Of a stretch of 64,000 bases of DNA, positions 54,341-62,726 are shown piece after piece. A program made the translations under genes and the position numbers. This DNA is from Paracoccaceae bacterium (GTDB taxonomy: Bacteria; Pseudomonadota; Alphaproteobacteria; Rhodobacterales; Rhodobacteraceae). Position 1 is the first letter of the stretch. Every line of letters begins with the position of its first letter. The stretch covers positions 62,001-126,000 of the forward strand of contig JAIOJF010000034.1 of assembly GCA_019911965.1 (NCBI GenBank). Direction: 5' to 3'. The notes under the pieces were generated by a model. The model made no database searches and was not told the origin of the DNA. It saw nothing but the letters and a program-made list of their open reading frames with translations.

Positions 54341-57121
54341 TCAGGACTTGCCTTTCAGCGCCAGCAACGCGGCGAACGGATTGTCCGGGTCAATCGGCTT
54401 TTCCTGTTTCGGCGGGCGGGCGGTGTGAACGCGGGCGGCATCCGCCTCGGGCTTCTTGCCGCGCGGTGCACGGCCTGGCTTTTTCGGCCCGCGCTCACGG
54501 CCCGGCTTCGGCTTGCCCTCGGCGCGGTCGCGGCGCGGCGGCTGGGCGCTGCGTTTCGGGGCCCAGGTGAAGATGTAGAAGATTTCGGTTTCCGGCAGGG
54601 CCGGGGTGGCGTCCGCCGCAGGCTCGGCAACCGGCGCGTCGGCCGCTGGCTCACCTTCGCTCGGGGCCTTGTCGTCTTCAACGCCCGTCCCGGCCTCGCC
54701 CGCCTCCGGTGCATCCGCTGGCGCTGCGGCGGCGGCTTCGCGCACCTTCTCACGCTCACCGGCCTCAGCCTTGTAGCCCAGCCCCTGCATCAGATCGGCG
54801 AATTGCTCCAGCGTCATGCCGGTGATCGACAGCATGTCGGCGGTGGCCTCGAAGCCAGCCCGGCCATCCTTGGCGCGGGTCAGATCGGCCAGTCGTTCCA
54901 GCATGTCGATACGGATCGCGCGTGCCCCCGCCAGCCGGTAGCCGGCCTTTTCAAAGTAACCCTCGGGCATGCCCGCCAGCCCCGGCACCGTCACCAGGCC
55001 GGGCGGCGGCGCTTCGGGGAAATCGTCGAAGCCATTGAACAGCGACCACAGAACCAGCCTCAGGCGGGTCGGTGCCGGTTTCAGCATCGCCTGCTGGAAC
55101 AGCGTGTACTGGCCGAACCGCACGCCATGCTTGCGCAGCAATCCGCGCGATTCCTGATCCAGCGCCTTCACGTCCGCCGCGATCCCGGCACGATCAAGGA
55201 TGCCGAATTCCTCGATCAGGCGGAACGCGACGCCACGCGCCAGACCGCTGATCGCCTCGTCCTTCTTCAGCGCCAGCAAGGGCTCGAACAAGGCCCCGAT
55301 CCGGCGTTCGATGAAATGGCCAAGGCGTCGGCGCACCTTGTCGGCCACGTCCGGGCCGGCCTCTTCATCGACGAAAACCTCGATCCCCGGCGACAGCGCA
55401 TCCGCGCCCTTCACCAGCTTGCCGACAGCGTTTTCGCCCCACATCAGGCCCCCCTGTTCGGTGAAGTCGATCTCGGTGTCGGGCGCGTTATAGAAGCGGT
55501 CCGAGCGCAGGCTGAATTCCGGCTTCAGCGCCGCCAGCCCGGCGGCACGCAGGGTTTTCGCCTCGTCCGGGGTGGCGTTGGCATCCTGCTGGAAGCGAAA
55601 GCCGATCAGCCGTCCGACATGCTGCCCTTCGACCGAAACCTCACCCTTGTCATTCACGTCAGCCACCAGGCTCTCCTTCTGTTTCAACCGCCGCATCAAC
55701 ACGCTGGTGCGCCGGTCGACAAATCGTTGCGTCAGCCGTTCGTGCAAGGCATCGGACAGCCGGTCTTCCACTGCGCGGGTCTCGTTTTGCCAGTGGTCGG
55801 GGTCTTCTACCCAAGTCTTTCGTTGCGAAACATAGGTCCAGGTGCGGATAAACGCCAATCTTTTTGACAATGTGTCTATGTCGCCATCGCTGCGGTCGAT
55901 CCGCGCGATCTGGGCTGCCAGCCAGTCATCCGGCACATGCCCCTGATCCTGAAGAAACTCGAACAACCGCGCCAGAAGCCCGGCATGTTCACCGCTGGAG
56001 ATGTTGCGGAAATCCGGCACCTGGCAGATATCCCACAGCAGCCGCACGTCGCGGGCCGAGGTTACCCGGTCGGCAATATCGGTGCGCTCCGACAAGGCCT
56101 TCAGCGCGATCTGGTCATCCGCCTCGCGGCTGCGGATCAGCCATTCATTGTCGCTGCCGGTCTCCAGCGAGGCCATCAGCGATGCGGTGGTGCCGAATTC
56201 CAGCCGGTCATTGCGCCATTGCAGGCGGCGGATCGGCGTGAAGCGGTGGTTTTCGATGGCCTCCACCACCTCAGGCAAAAACGGCCCGGCCTCGCCCGTC
56301 ACCCCGAACGATCCGGCATTCATGTAGCGCCCGGCCCGCCCGGCAATCTGCGCCAGCTCATTGGGCATCAGGCGGCGCATCCGCCGCCCGTCGAATTTCG
56401 ACGTGGCCGAGAACGCCACATGGTCGATATCCAGATTGAGCCCCATGCCGATGGCATCGGTCGCCACCAGATGATCGACATCGCCGTTCTGGTACAAGTC
56501 CACCTGGGCGTTGCGGGTGCGCGGGCTCAAGGCCCCCAGCACCACCGCTGCCCCGCCCTTCTGGCGGCGCAGCAATTCGGCAATGGCATAGACGTTATCG
56601 GCGGAAAACCCGACAATGGCCGACCGCGCCGGCATCCGGGAAATCTTGCGCGAGCCGGTATAGCTGAGGGCCGAGAACCGCTCGCGGCGCAGAAAGCTGA
56701 CCTTCGGCACCAGCGCGTTGATCGCGCCTTTCATCGTGTCGCTGCCCAGAAACAGCGTCTCCTGCGCGCCGCGCGCCCGCAGCAGGCGTTCGGTGAAGAC
56801 ATGGCCGCGTTCGGGATCGGCGCAAAGCTGCACCTCGTCGATGGCCAGAAAATCGGCGGCGATATCCATCGGCATCGCCTCGACCGTGGCCACCCAGTAT
56901 TGCGCCCGCGCCGGGACGATCCGCTCCTCGCCGGTGATCAGCGCCACCACCGAGGGGCCGCGCAGCGCGACGATGCGGTCATAGACCTCGCGTGCCAGCA
57001 GCCTGAGCGGCAGGCCGATCACGCCGGACCGCCGCGCCAGCATCCGCTCGATCGCGTAATGGGTCTTGCCGGTATTGGTTGGCCCCAATACCGCCGCTAC
57101 CTGCCCGCGCATTTCGGCCAT
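54341..57121 (-). CDS. SUV3-like SF2 RNA helicase
   Basis: 926 aa. Motif I GPTNTGKTHYAIERM (13-27), DEVQ box AIDEVQLCADPERGHVF (about 94-110), LGALSPRTRNAQVDLYQ, VATDAIGMGLNLDI and AQIAGRAGRY, in the arrangement of mitochondrial SUV3. Alphaproteobacteria carry close relatives. The last about 130 residues are low-complexity (Ala/Glu/Pro then Lys/Arg/Gly-rich, RDRAEGKPKPGRERGPKKPG), suggesting an unstructured RNA-binding tail. Likely acts in RNA turnover or ribosome maturation. Operon with the S4 protein. Confidence 0.88.
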   Translation of the reverse strand: MAEMRGQVAAVLGPTNTGKTHYAIERMLARRSGVIGLPLRLLAREVYDRIVALRGPSVVALITGEERIVPARAQYWVATVEAMPMDIAADFLAIDEVQLCADPERGHVFTERLLRARGAQETLFLGSDTMKGAINALVPKVSFLRRERFSALSYTGSRKISRMPARSAIVGFSADNVYAIAELLRRQKGGAAVVLGALSPRTRNAQVDLYQNGDVDHLVATDAIGMGLNLDIDHVAFSATSKFDGRRMRRLMPNELAQIAGRAGRYMNAGSFGVTGEAGPFLPEVVEAIENHRFTPIRRLQWRNDRLEFGTTASLMASLETGSDNEWLIRSREADDQIALKALSERTDIADRVTSARDVRLLWDICQVPDFRNISSGEHAGLLARLFEFLQDQGHVPDDWLAAQIARIDRSDGDIDTLSKRLAFIRTWTYVSQRKTWVEDPDHWQNETRAVEDRLSDALHERLTQRFVDRRTSVLMRRLKQKESLVADVNDKGEVSVEGQHVGRLIGFRFQQDANATPDEAKTLRAAGLAALKPEFSLRSDRFYNAPDTEIDFTEQGGLMWGENAVGKLVKGADALSPGIEVFVDEEAGPDVADKVRRRLGHFIERRIGALFEPLLALKKDEAISGLARGVAFRLIEEFGILDRAGIAADVKALDQESRGLLRKHGVRFGQYTLFQQAMLKPAPTRLRLVLWSLFNGFDDFPEAPPPGLVTVPGLAGMPEGYFEKAGYRLAGARAIRIDMLERLADLTRAKDGRAGFEATADMLSITGMTLEQFADLMQGLGYKAEAGEREKVREAAAAAPADAPEAGEAGTGVEDDKAPSEGEPAADAPVAEPAADATPALPETEIFYIFTWAPKRSAQPPRRDRAEGKPKPGRERGPKKPGRAPRGKKPEADAARVHTARPPKQEKPIDPDNPFAALLALKGKS

Positions 57122-57143
57122 GTCATCCGCCTATCGCCAACCG

Positions 57144-57713
57144 TTACAGCGATATGCCGTCGGTCGCCTGTTCCAGTCTCTCGATCGCTTCCTGTATGTC
57201 GGCGCGATGCGGATGTACAGCCAGCGCGGCGCGATAGGCCTTCAGGGCGTTCTCGGGCTGGTTCACCGCCTCGAAAATCATCGCCAGCCCGGAAATCGCC
57301 CCGAAATGGCGCGGGTTCAGCGCCAGCACCTGTTCGATATCGGCAACCGCCAGGGCATATTCCTCAAGCATGAAGAACGCGGTTGCCCGCACGTTCCAGC
57401 CTTCGGCGAAATCCGGCGCGTGATCGGTCAGCGCCGTCAGATGCTCCACCGCCTTGTCCAGATCACCGGCGCGGATCGCCTGCCGGCCACGTTCAAGCAG
57501 CAGATCCATCGCGTCGGAACCCGATTGCGACCACACTTTCCAGATGCGTTTTTCCACTGCTTCCCAATCGTCACCGGCCGGGTCTTGCAGTTCCTGGAAC
57601 AACTCATCCAGTTCGGATATGTCGGCCCGCGCGGCGGGTGCGACAATGGGCTGCGCTGTTATCAGCACAACTGCCGCAACGACACGGATGATTTTTTTCG
57701 CGCAAACGCCCAT
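57144..57713 (-). CDS. Secreted TPR-repeat protein
   Basis: 189 aa. Hydrophobic signal sequence (about 8-30, IIRVVAAVVLITAQPIVAPAARA) and three TPR units at about 75-180 (GDLDKAVEHLTALTDHAPDFAEGWNVRA, then EYALAVADIEQVLALNPRHFGA, then NQPENALKAYRAALAVHP). Probably periplasmic, protein-protein interactions; no enzyme motif. 22 bp upstream of the helicase start on the same strand. Confidence 0.8.
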   Translation of the reverse strand: MGVCAKKIIRVVAAVVLITAQPIVAPAARADISELDELFQELQDPAGDDWEAVEKRIWKVWSQSGSDAMDLLLERGRQAIRAGDLDKAVEHLTALTDHAPDFAEGWNVRATAFFMLEEYALAVADIEQVLALNPRHFGAISGLAMIFEAVNQPENALKAYRAALAVHPHRADIQEAIERLEQATDGISL

Positions 57714-57784
57714 ATCGGTTCCAATGGTAACTGAAAGGGCATAGAAAGCGAGCGAAAGCTGCGCGAAATGCCGGAGGATAACAG

Positions 57785-58075
57785 ATGAGTGATGTAATCA
57801 ACGGTGCCGTCGAGGCACTGAAGGCCAAACTTGGCGATGGCGGTTTCGACGCAAGCGTCAAGTTCGCGATCCGCGAAGAAGGATCAATCGTGGTCGATTC
57901 CGATGGTGTGCGCGCTTCCGACGAGGACACCGCCTGCACCCTGACCGCCAGCGCGGACACGTTCGAGGCGATGATGGACGGTTCGCTGAACCCGACGGTC
58001 GCCTTCATGACCGGCAAGTTGTCGGTTGACGGTGACATGGGCATCGCCATGCGCCTGGGGGCGCTGCTCGGCTGA
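57785..58075 (+). CDS. SCP2 sterol-transfer family protein
   Basis: 96 aa SCP2-like lipid-binding domain; DTACTLTASADTFEAMMDGSLNPTVAFMTGKLSVDGDMGIAMRLG is diagnostic. Stand-alone, as common in Alphaproteobacteria. The stop is followed immediately by the hydrolase ATG (1-bp gap), pointing to shared lipid metabolism. Confidence 0.88.
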   Translation: MSDVINGAVEALKAKLGDGGFDASVKFAIREEGSIVVDSDGVRASDEDTACTLTASADTFEAMMDGSLNPTVAFMTGKLSVDGDMGIAMRLGALLG

Positions 58076-58076
58076 G

Positions 58077-59003
58077 ATGAACGACGCGCCGCTTTACGCC
58101 GAAATTGCCGAGGCACCGGCCGGCGGGGCCGCCCGTTGGGTGGAAACCGCCGATGGCGTAAGGTTGCGGATCGCATGGTGGGACAAGGGCGACAAGGGCA
58201 CCGTGCTGTTGTTTCCCGGCCGCACCGAATTCATCGAGAAATACGGACGTACCGTGGCCGAGTTTCAGGCCCGCGGCTATGCCACGATGATCCTGGACTG
58301 GCGTGGCCAGGGGCTGGCCGACCGGCTGGCCCCGAACCGCAAGCTCGGCCATGTCGAGCGGTTCACCGATTATCAGCACGATGTCGACAGCCTGGTCGCC
58401 CTCAGCGAGACGCTGGACCTGCCGCAGCCGTTCTTTCTGTGCGCCCATTCGATGGGCGGCACGATCGGATTGCGGGCCTTGCAGAACGGCCTGAACGTCA
58501 GCCGCTCGGTGTTCAGCGCGCCGATGTGGGGGCTGACCATCGAACCGCTCTGGCGGCCCCTGGTGCAGGCCTTCGCTGCAGGCACCCGTTCGGTCGGGCT
58601 GGGCATGGAATTCGCCCCCGGCACCGGGCCGCTCAACTACGTGCAATCGCACGAATTTGCCGATAACCGCCTGACCTCCTGCCCGGAAAGCTGGGCCTAT
58701 CTCACACAATTGGTCAATACCCATCCCGGCCTCGAAATCGGCGGTCCGTCGATCAACTGGCTGCACGAGGCGCTGGACGAGACCAAGGAACTGGCGCAGA
58801 CCGAACCACCGCTTCAGGACATGCTGTGCCTGATCGGCAGCGACGAAAAGGTGGTCCACAAGACCGACGTCATGGCCTATGTCGAGCGCTGGAAGAACGG
58901 CCAGGTCGGCATCGTTACCGGCGCGCGGCATGAAATCCTGATGGAAGCCCCGGAAATCCGCAAACGCGCAATTGACATGATGGATGCGTTCTGGTCCGGC
59001 TGA
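58077..59003 (+). CDS. Alpha/beta hydrolase, lysophospholipase L2 (PldB)-like
   Basis: 308 aa. Nucleophile elbow CAHSMGGTIG (Ser about 121), oxyanion FPGRTEFIEKYG (about 57-68), DWRGQG, Asp in GSDEKVVHKTD and catalytic His in ARHEILME. Monoglyceride lipase/lysophospholipase family. ATG 58077; cotranscribed with the SCP2 gene. Confidence 0.85.
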   Translation: MNDAPLYAEIAEAPAGGAARWVETADGVRLRIAWWDKGDKGTVLLFPGRTEFIEKYGRTVAEFQARGYATMILDWRGQGLADRLAPNRKLGHVERFTDYQHDVDSLVALSETLDLPQPFFLCAHSMGGTIGLRALQNGLNVSRSVFSAPMWGLTIEPLWRPLVQAFAAGTRSVGLGMEFAPGTGPLNYVQSHEFADNRLTSCPESWAYLTQLVNTHPGLEIGGPSINWLHEALDETKELAQTEPPLQDMLCLIGSDEKVVHKTDVMAYVERWKNGQVGIVTGARHEILMEAPEIRKRAIDMMDAFWSG

Positions 59004-59015
59004 TCGCCGCAGGCG

Positions 59016-61031
59016 TCAACCCGTGGCGAACCGTGGCCTGCCCGAGGCGCTTACCCGGATCAGGGCCTCGACAAACATCTCCTTGCCTTCGACCATGGAT
59101 CTGCGCACTTCGCGGTGGGCGGTGACGCGCACGCCCTCGGCACCGGCTTCGCGGGCGGCGGCCTCGGCGCGGGCGGACAGATCGGCCTCCAGCGCCGCCA
59201 ATGCGCCGGCCTCTTCGGGGAAATCCTGCGGCCCGGCTTCGCAATGCACCCGGAAGCGGCCGGCGGACGGCATCGTCACCGTACCTTCCAGCCGGATCGT
59301 CACCCGCCCGACCACCGCGCCCAGCGCATTGGCGACACTGGCATGGTCCGGCAGGATCATTTCGGTGCCCAGCCGCTTGCCCACCGCGGCGTAATAGGTC
59401 GGGGCCGACGCCCCAAGCCCGACCACCGGCAGGTTCAGCCGCGCTTCCAGCGCCACCAGCCCGCGATGCCGGTTCAGCCCGGCCAGCATCAGCGGATGGC
59501 AGGCCAGATCCTCCGCAGGCAGACCACCGAAATCACCGCCATCCTCGGCCAGCGCGGCGGTCAGGATCGCTTCGGAGGTCTGATGCACCAGCCGGTCGAT
59601 GATCATTCCGGCCAGCTCCGACGCCGAAGCCGCCAGCGCCTTGCCCGCGCCGGTTTTCTGGCGCGCCAGCAGTGCCAGCGCCTTGTCCGCCGCCGCCCGG
59701 TCCCAGCCGATCTGCCGATCCAGCACATGGGCCGCATCCGACGGCGTGACACCGGCCAGCATCACCAGCCCGCGTGCCACCAGCCGCTCCAATGCGGCGT
59801 GATCCATCCGCGATGCCGCCAGTGACGACATCTCGACCGCACCATCGGCCAGTTGCGCCAGCAGCTTTTCCTCGCGCGCAGACAGGCCGGCGGCGATCCG
59901 GTCGCGCCCACGCATCGCTATTGCGAAGCGGCCGTCAAACTCGCCGCTACGGTCGCTGGACAATTGCCGGTCCAGGCTGGCATGCACCAGGTCGGGCCAG
60001 TCCACCGCGCACAGACTAACCGGCATCACCCGGCGCGGCCCGAGGGTCAGCGCGCCCTCCAGCCCTGAACTGATCATCGCGACCTCGCTGTCGCCGCCCA
60101 GTCCGGTGGTACGCATCGCCACCGCCTCGACCATCGTGCGAAACCCGCCGACGCGCGCGCCTTGCGGATCAATCTCGGGGCGGCCATTGCGCAACAGTCC
60201 GACATCGGTCGTGGTGCCGCCGATATCGGAAACCAGCGCATCTTTCTGCCCGGTCAGCCAGCGCGCCCCCACCAACGAGGCCGCCGGCCCCGACAGGATG
60301 GTTTCAATCGGTTTCTGGCGCGCCATCGCCGCCGAGACCAGCGCGCCGTCACCGCGCACCACCATCAGCGGCGCGTCGATGCCGAGATCACGCAACCGCC
60401 CCTCGGCGGCGTCGATCAGATGGTCGATCATGCCGATCAGCCTTGCATTCAGCACCGCCGTCATGGCGCGTTTCGGCCCGTTCAGCCGAGCGCTCAGATC
60501 GTGCGAGCAACTGACAGGCCGACCGCTGGTCGCCTGGATCAGATCACGCGCCTCAACCTCGTGGCCGGGATTGCGGGTGGCAAATTGCGCTGCCACGGCA
60601 AAGCCCGACACGGTATCGCCCAGTTCCGCCAAGGCCGCCGACAAGGCCGCCACATCCAGCGGCGCGACCGGCTGGCCGGCATGGCTGTGGCCCCCGGCAA
60701 TGCGGATCACCGGATCGCCGCGCAAGGCATCGGCCAGGCCGTGGCGGCCAAGATCGGCCTCGGAAAACCCGATCGCCACCAGCGCCACGCGCCCGCCCTG
60801 CCCTTCCACCAGCGCATTGGTCGCCAGCGTGGTGGACAGCGAGGCCATTGCGATATCGCCGGGATTGACGCCGCTTTCGGCCAGCACCGCCGCCACGGCC
60901 TTGCCGATCCCGATTGCCAGATCGTCGCGCGTGGTCAGGGCCTTGGCCGAGGCCAGCACCCGCTCCTCATCTGCCAGCAATACCGCATCGGTATAGGTTC
61001 CGCCGGTATCGACCCCCAGTAATATCGCCAT
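59016..61031 (-). CDS. Hydantoinase A / oxoprolinase-type ATPase subunit, solitary
   Basis: 671 aa. N-terminal LLGVDTGGTYTDAVLL (about 3-18) and central VSDIGGTTTDVGLL phosphate-binding motifs of the HyuA/ASKHA family; the C-terminal domain follows. HyuA enzymes normally need a HyuB partner for ATP-dependent ring opening of hydantoins or oxoproline, and none is adjacent. Substrate unknown. ATG 61031 is preferred over one 9 codons upstream. Confidence 0.82.
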   Translation of the reverse strand: MAILLGVDTGGTYTDAVLLADEERVLASAKALTTRDDLAIGIGKAVAAVLAESGVNPGDIAMASLSTTLATNALVEGQGGRVALVAIGFSEADLGRHGLADALRGDPVIRIAGGHSHAGQPVAPLDVAALSAALAELGDTVSGFAVAAQFATRNPGHEVEARDLIQATSGRPVSCSHDLSARLNGPKRAMTAVLNARLIGMIDHLIDAAEGRLRDLGIDAPLMVVRGDGALVSAAMARQKPIETILSGPAASLVGARWLTGQKDALVSDIGGTTTDVGLLRNGRPEIDPQGARVGGFRTMVEAVAMRTTGLGGDSEVAMISSGLEGALTLGPRRVMPVSLCAVDWPDLVHASLDRQLSSDRSGEFDGRFAIAMRGRDRIAAGLSAREEKLLAQLADGAVEMSSLAASRMDHAALERLVARGLVMLAGVTPSDAAHVLDRQIGWDRAAADKALALLARQKTGAGKALAASASELAGMIIDRLVHQTSEAILTAALAEDGGDFGGLPAEDLACHPLMLAGLNRHRGLVALEARLNLPVVGLGASAPTYYAAVGKRLGTEMILPDHASVANALGAVVGRVTIRLEGTVTMPSAGRFRVHCEAGPQDFPEEAGALAALEADLSARAEAAAREAGAEGVRVTAHREVRRSMVEGKEMFVEALIRVSASGRPRFATG

Positions 61032-61189
61032 CGGTTTCGCGCCGCCCTGCCTGTTCACCGCCCGCCGGTCTAGCCGCGTGCGCGCGCCGCGTCATCCCGA
61101 AAACCGACACTTGTCACCCCGGCATTGCCGCTTGCGGGCCAGTTCGGGCAATGCCATCGTCCACCCTGAACCAATCGTCGGTGGAGATC

Positions 61190-62638
61190 ATGCCGAAAGA
61201 ACGCTCGCTCGACCCTGAGAACTGGAACGCGTTTCGCGCGCAAGCCCATGCTGCGCTGGATCAGGCAATCAGCCATCTCCAGCATCGCTCGGACGCGCCG
61301 GTCTGGCGACAGACGCCCGCGCCGGTTCGCGCCGCACTGCAGGCCGCATTGCCGCTGGAGGGCACCGACCCCGAGGTGCTGGTTGCCCGCATCTGCCGCG
61401 ATTTCCTGCCGCATGATATCGGCAATACTCACCCGAGGTTTTACGGCTGGGTGCATGGCTCCGGCACCGCCGACGCCATCCTGCCCGAGATATTCGCCGC
61501 GGTGATGAACGCCAATCTCGGCGGGCGCGATCATGTCGCCAATCTGGTGGAAAAGCAGGTGATCCAGTGGTGCCGCGAGATGGTCGATTTCCCCGAAACC
61601 GCCGGTGGGCTGGTGGTATCGGGCACCTCGATGGCCACCGTTCTGGCGGTAAAGGCAGCGCGCGAGAAGATCGGCGGCCTTGCCTTGCGCCAGACCGGAC
61701 TGGCCGGGACACGGGCGTTGGTCGGCTATGCCTCGGTCGAGGCGCATTCCTGCATCGCGCGGGCCTTCGATATCCTCGGGCTGGGCAAGGCGGCGTTGCG
61801 GGCGATCCCTTCGGACGCTGATTTCCGCATGGATATCGCCGCGCTTGAGGCGGCGATTGCTGCGGACCTGAACGCCGGGTTGCAGCCCTTCTGCCTGATC
61901 GGCACGGCGGGTGCGGTCAATGTCGGGGCGATTGATCCGCTGGACCGGCTGGCCGATATCGCGGCGCGGACCGGCATGTGGTTTCATGTTGACGGTGCAT
62001 TCGGGGCGATGGGGGTGCTTAGCCCCGCGATCAGGCCGCTGCTGGCGGGGATCGAGCGCGCCGATTCGCTGGCCTTCGATTTCCACAAATGGATGCATGT
62101 CACCTACGATGCCGGTTTCGTGCTGGTGCGCCAGGCGGAAGACCTGCGCCACGCCTTTTCCGAACGCCCGGCTTATCTGGAAGGCGCCGAGCGCGGGCTG
62201 GCGGCGGGCAATCCTTGGTTCTGCGAATACGGCCCGGAATTGTCGCGCGGCTTTCGCGCCCTGAAAATCTGGTATCACATGGCGCGGTTCGGCCTGACGC
62301 GGATCGGCGAAAAGGTCGCCGATAATTGCGCCCAGACGCAGCATCTGGCGGCATTGGTGCGCGACCATGCGGCGCTGGACCTGCTGGCACCCGTCGCCCT
62401 CAACATCGTCTGTTTCCGGTTCGATCCGGGCAGTATGGACGAGGCAGCACTGGATGCCCTGAACGGCGAAATCGTGATCGCCTTGCAGGAACGGGGCCTT
62501 GCGGCACCTTCGACCACGCGCATCCGGGGGCAACTGGCGATCCGGGTGAACCTGACGAACCACCGCACGAAGCTGGCCGATCTGGATGCGCTGGTGGCGG
62601 ATGTGTTGCGGATCGGTTGCGAAATCACCGGAGGCTGA
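61190..62638 (+). CDS. Pyridoxal-phosphate group II decarboxylase
   Basis: 482 aa of the aromatic-amino-acid / glutamate decarboxylase family. PLP lysine in FDFHKWMHVTYDAGF (about 298-312), preceded by WFHVDGAFGAMG (cofactor Asp) and HPRFYGWVHGSG near the N-terminus. The substrate (aromatic amino acid, aspartate or other) cannot be set. GGTGGAG precedes the ATG at 61190. Divergent from the HyuA-like gene. Confidence 0.87.
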   Translation: MPKERSLDPENWNAFRAQAHAALDQAISHLQHRSDAPVWRQTPAPVRAALQAALPLEGTDPEVLVARICRDFLPHDIGNTHPRFYGWVHGSGTADAILPEIFAAVMNANLGGRDHVANLVEKQVIQWCREMVDFPETAGGLVVSGTSMATVLAVKAAREKIGGLALRQTGLAGTRALVGYASVEAHSCIARAFDILGLGKAALRAIPSDADFRMDIAALEAAIAADLNAGLQPFCLIGTAGAVNVGAIDPLDRLADIAARTGMWFHVDGAFGAMGVLSPAIRPLLAGIERADSLAFDFHKWMHVTYDAGFVLVRQAEDLRHAFSERPAYLEGAERGLAAGNPWFCEYGPELSRGFRALKIWYHMARFGLTRIGEKVADNCAQTQHLAALVRDHAALDLLAPVALNIVCFRFDPGSMDEAALDALNGEIVIALQERGLAAPSTTRIRGQLAIRVNLTNHRTKLADLDALVADVLRIGCEITGG

Positions 62639-62668
62639 TCCGGGTGGGTCGGTGGGATTAGCCCGGTA

Positions 62669-62716
62669 GGGTGCGCATTCATGGCGCACCCCTTTGGTCG
62701 CATTCATGGCGCACCC
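62669..62716. repeat. Short intergenic repeat with dyad
   Basis: CGCATTCATGGCGCACCC occurs twice (62674-62691 and 62699-62716). The first copy is also half of a hairpin GGGTGCGC (62669-62676) / GCGCACCC (62684-62691). It lies between convergent genes and may terminate the decarboxylase gene; it looks like a REP-type intergenic repeat. Confidence 0.7.
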
Positions 62717-62726
62717 GCCGCCCAAT

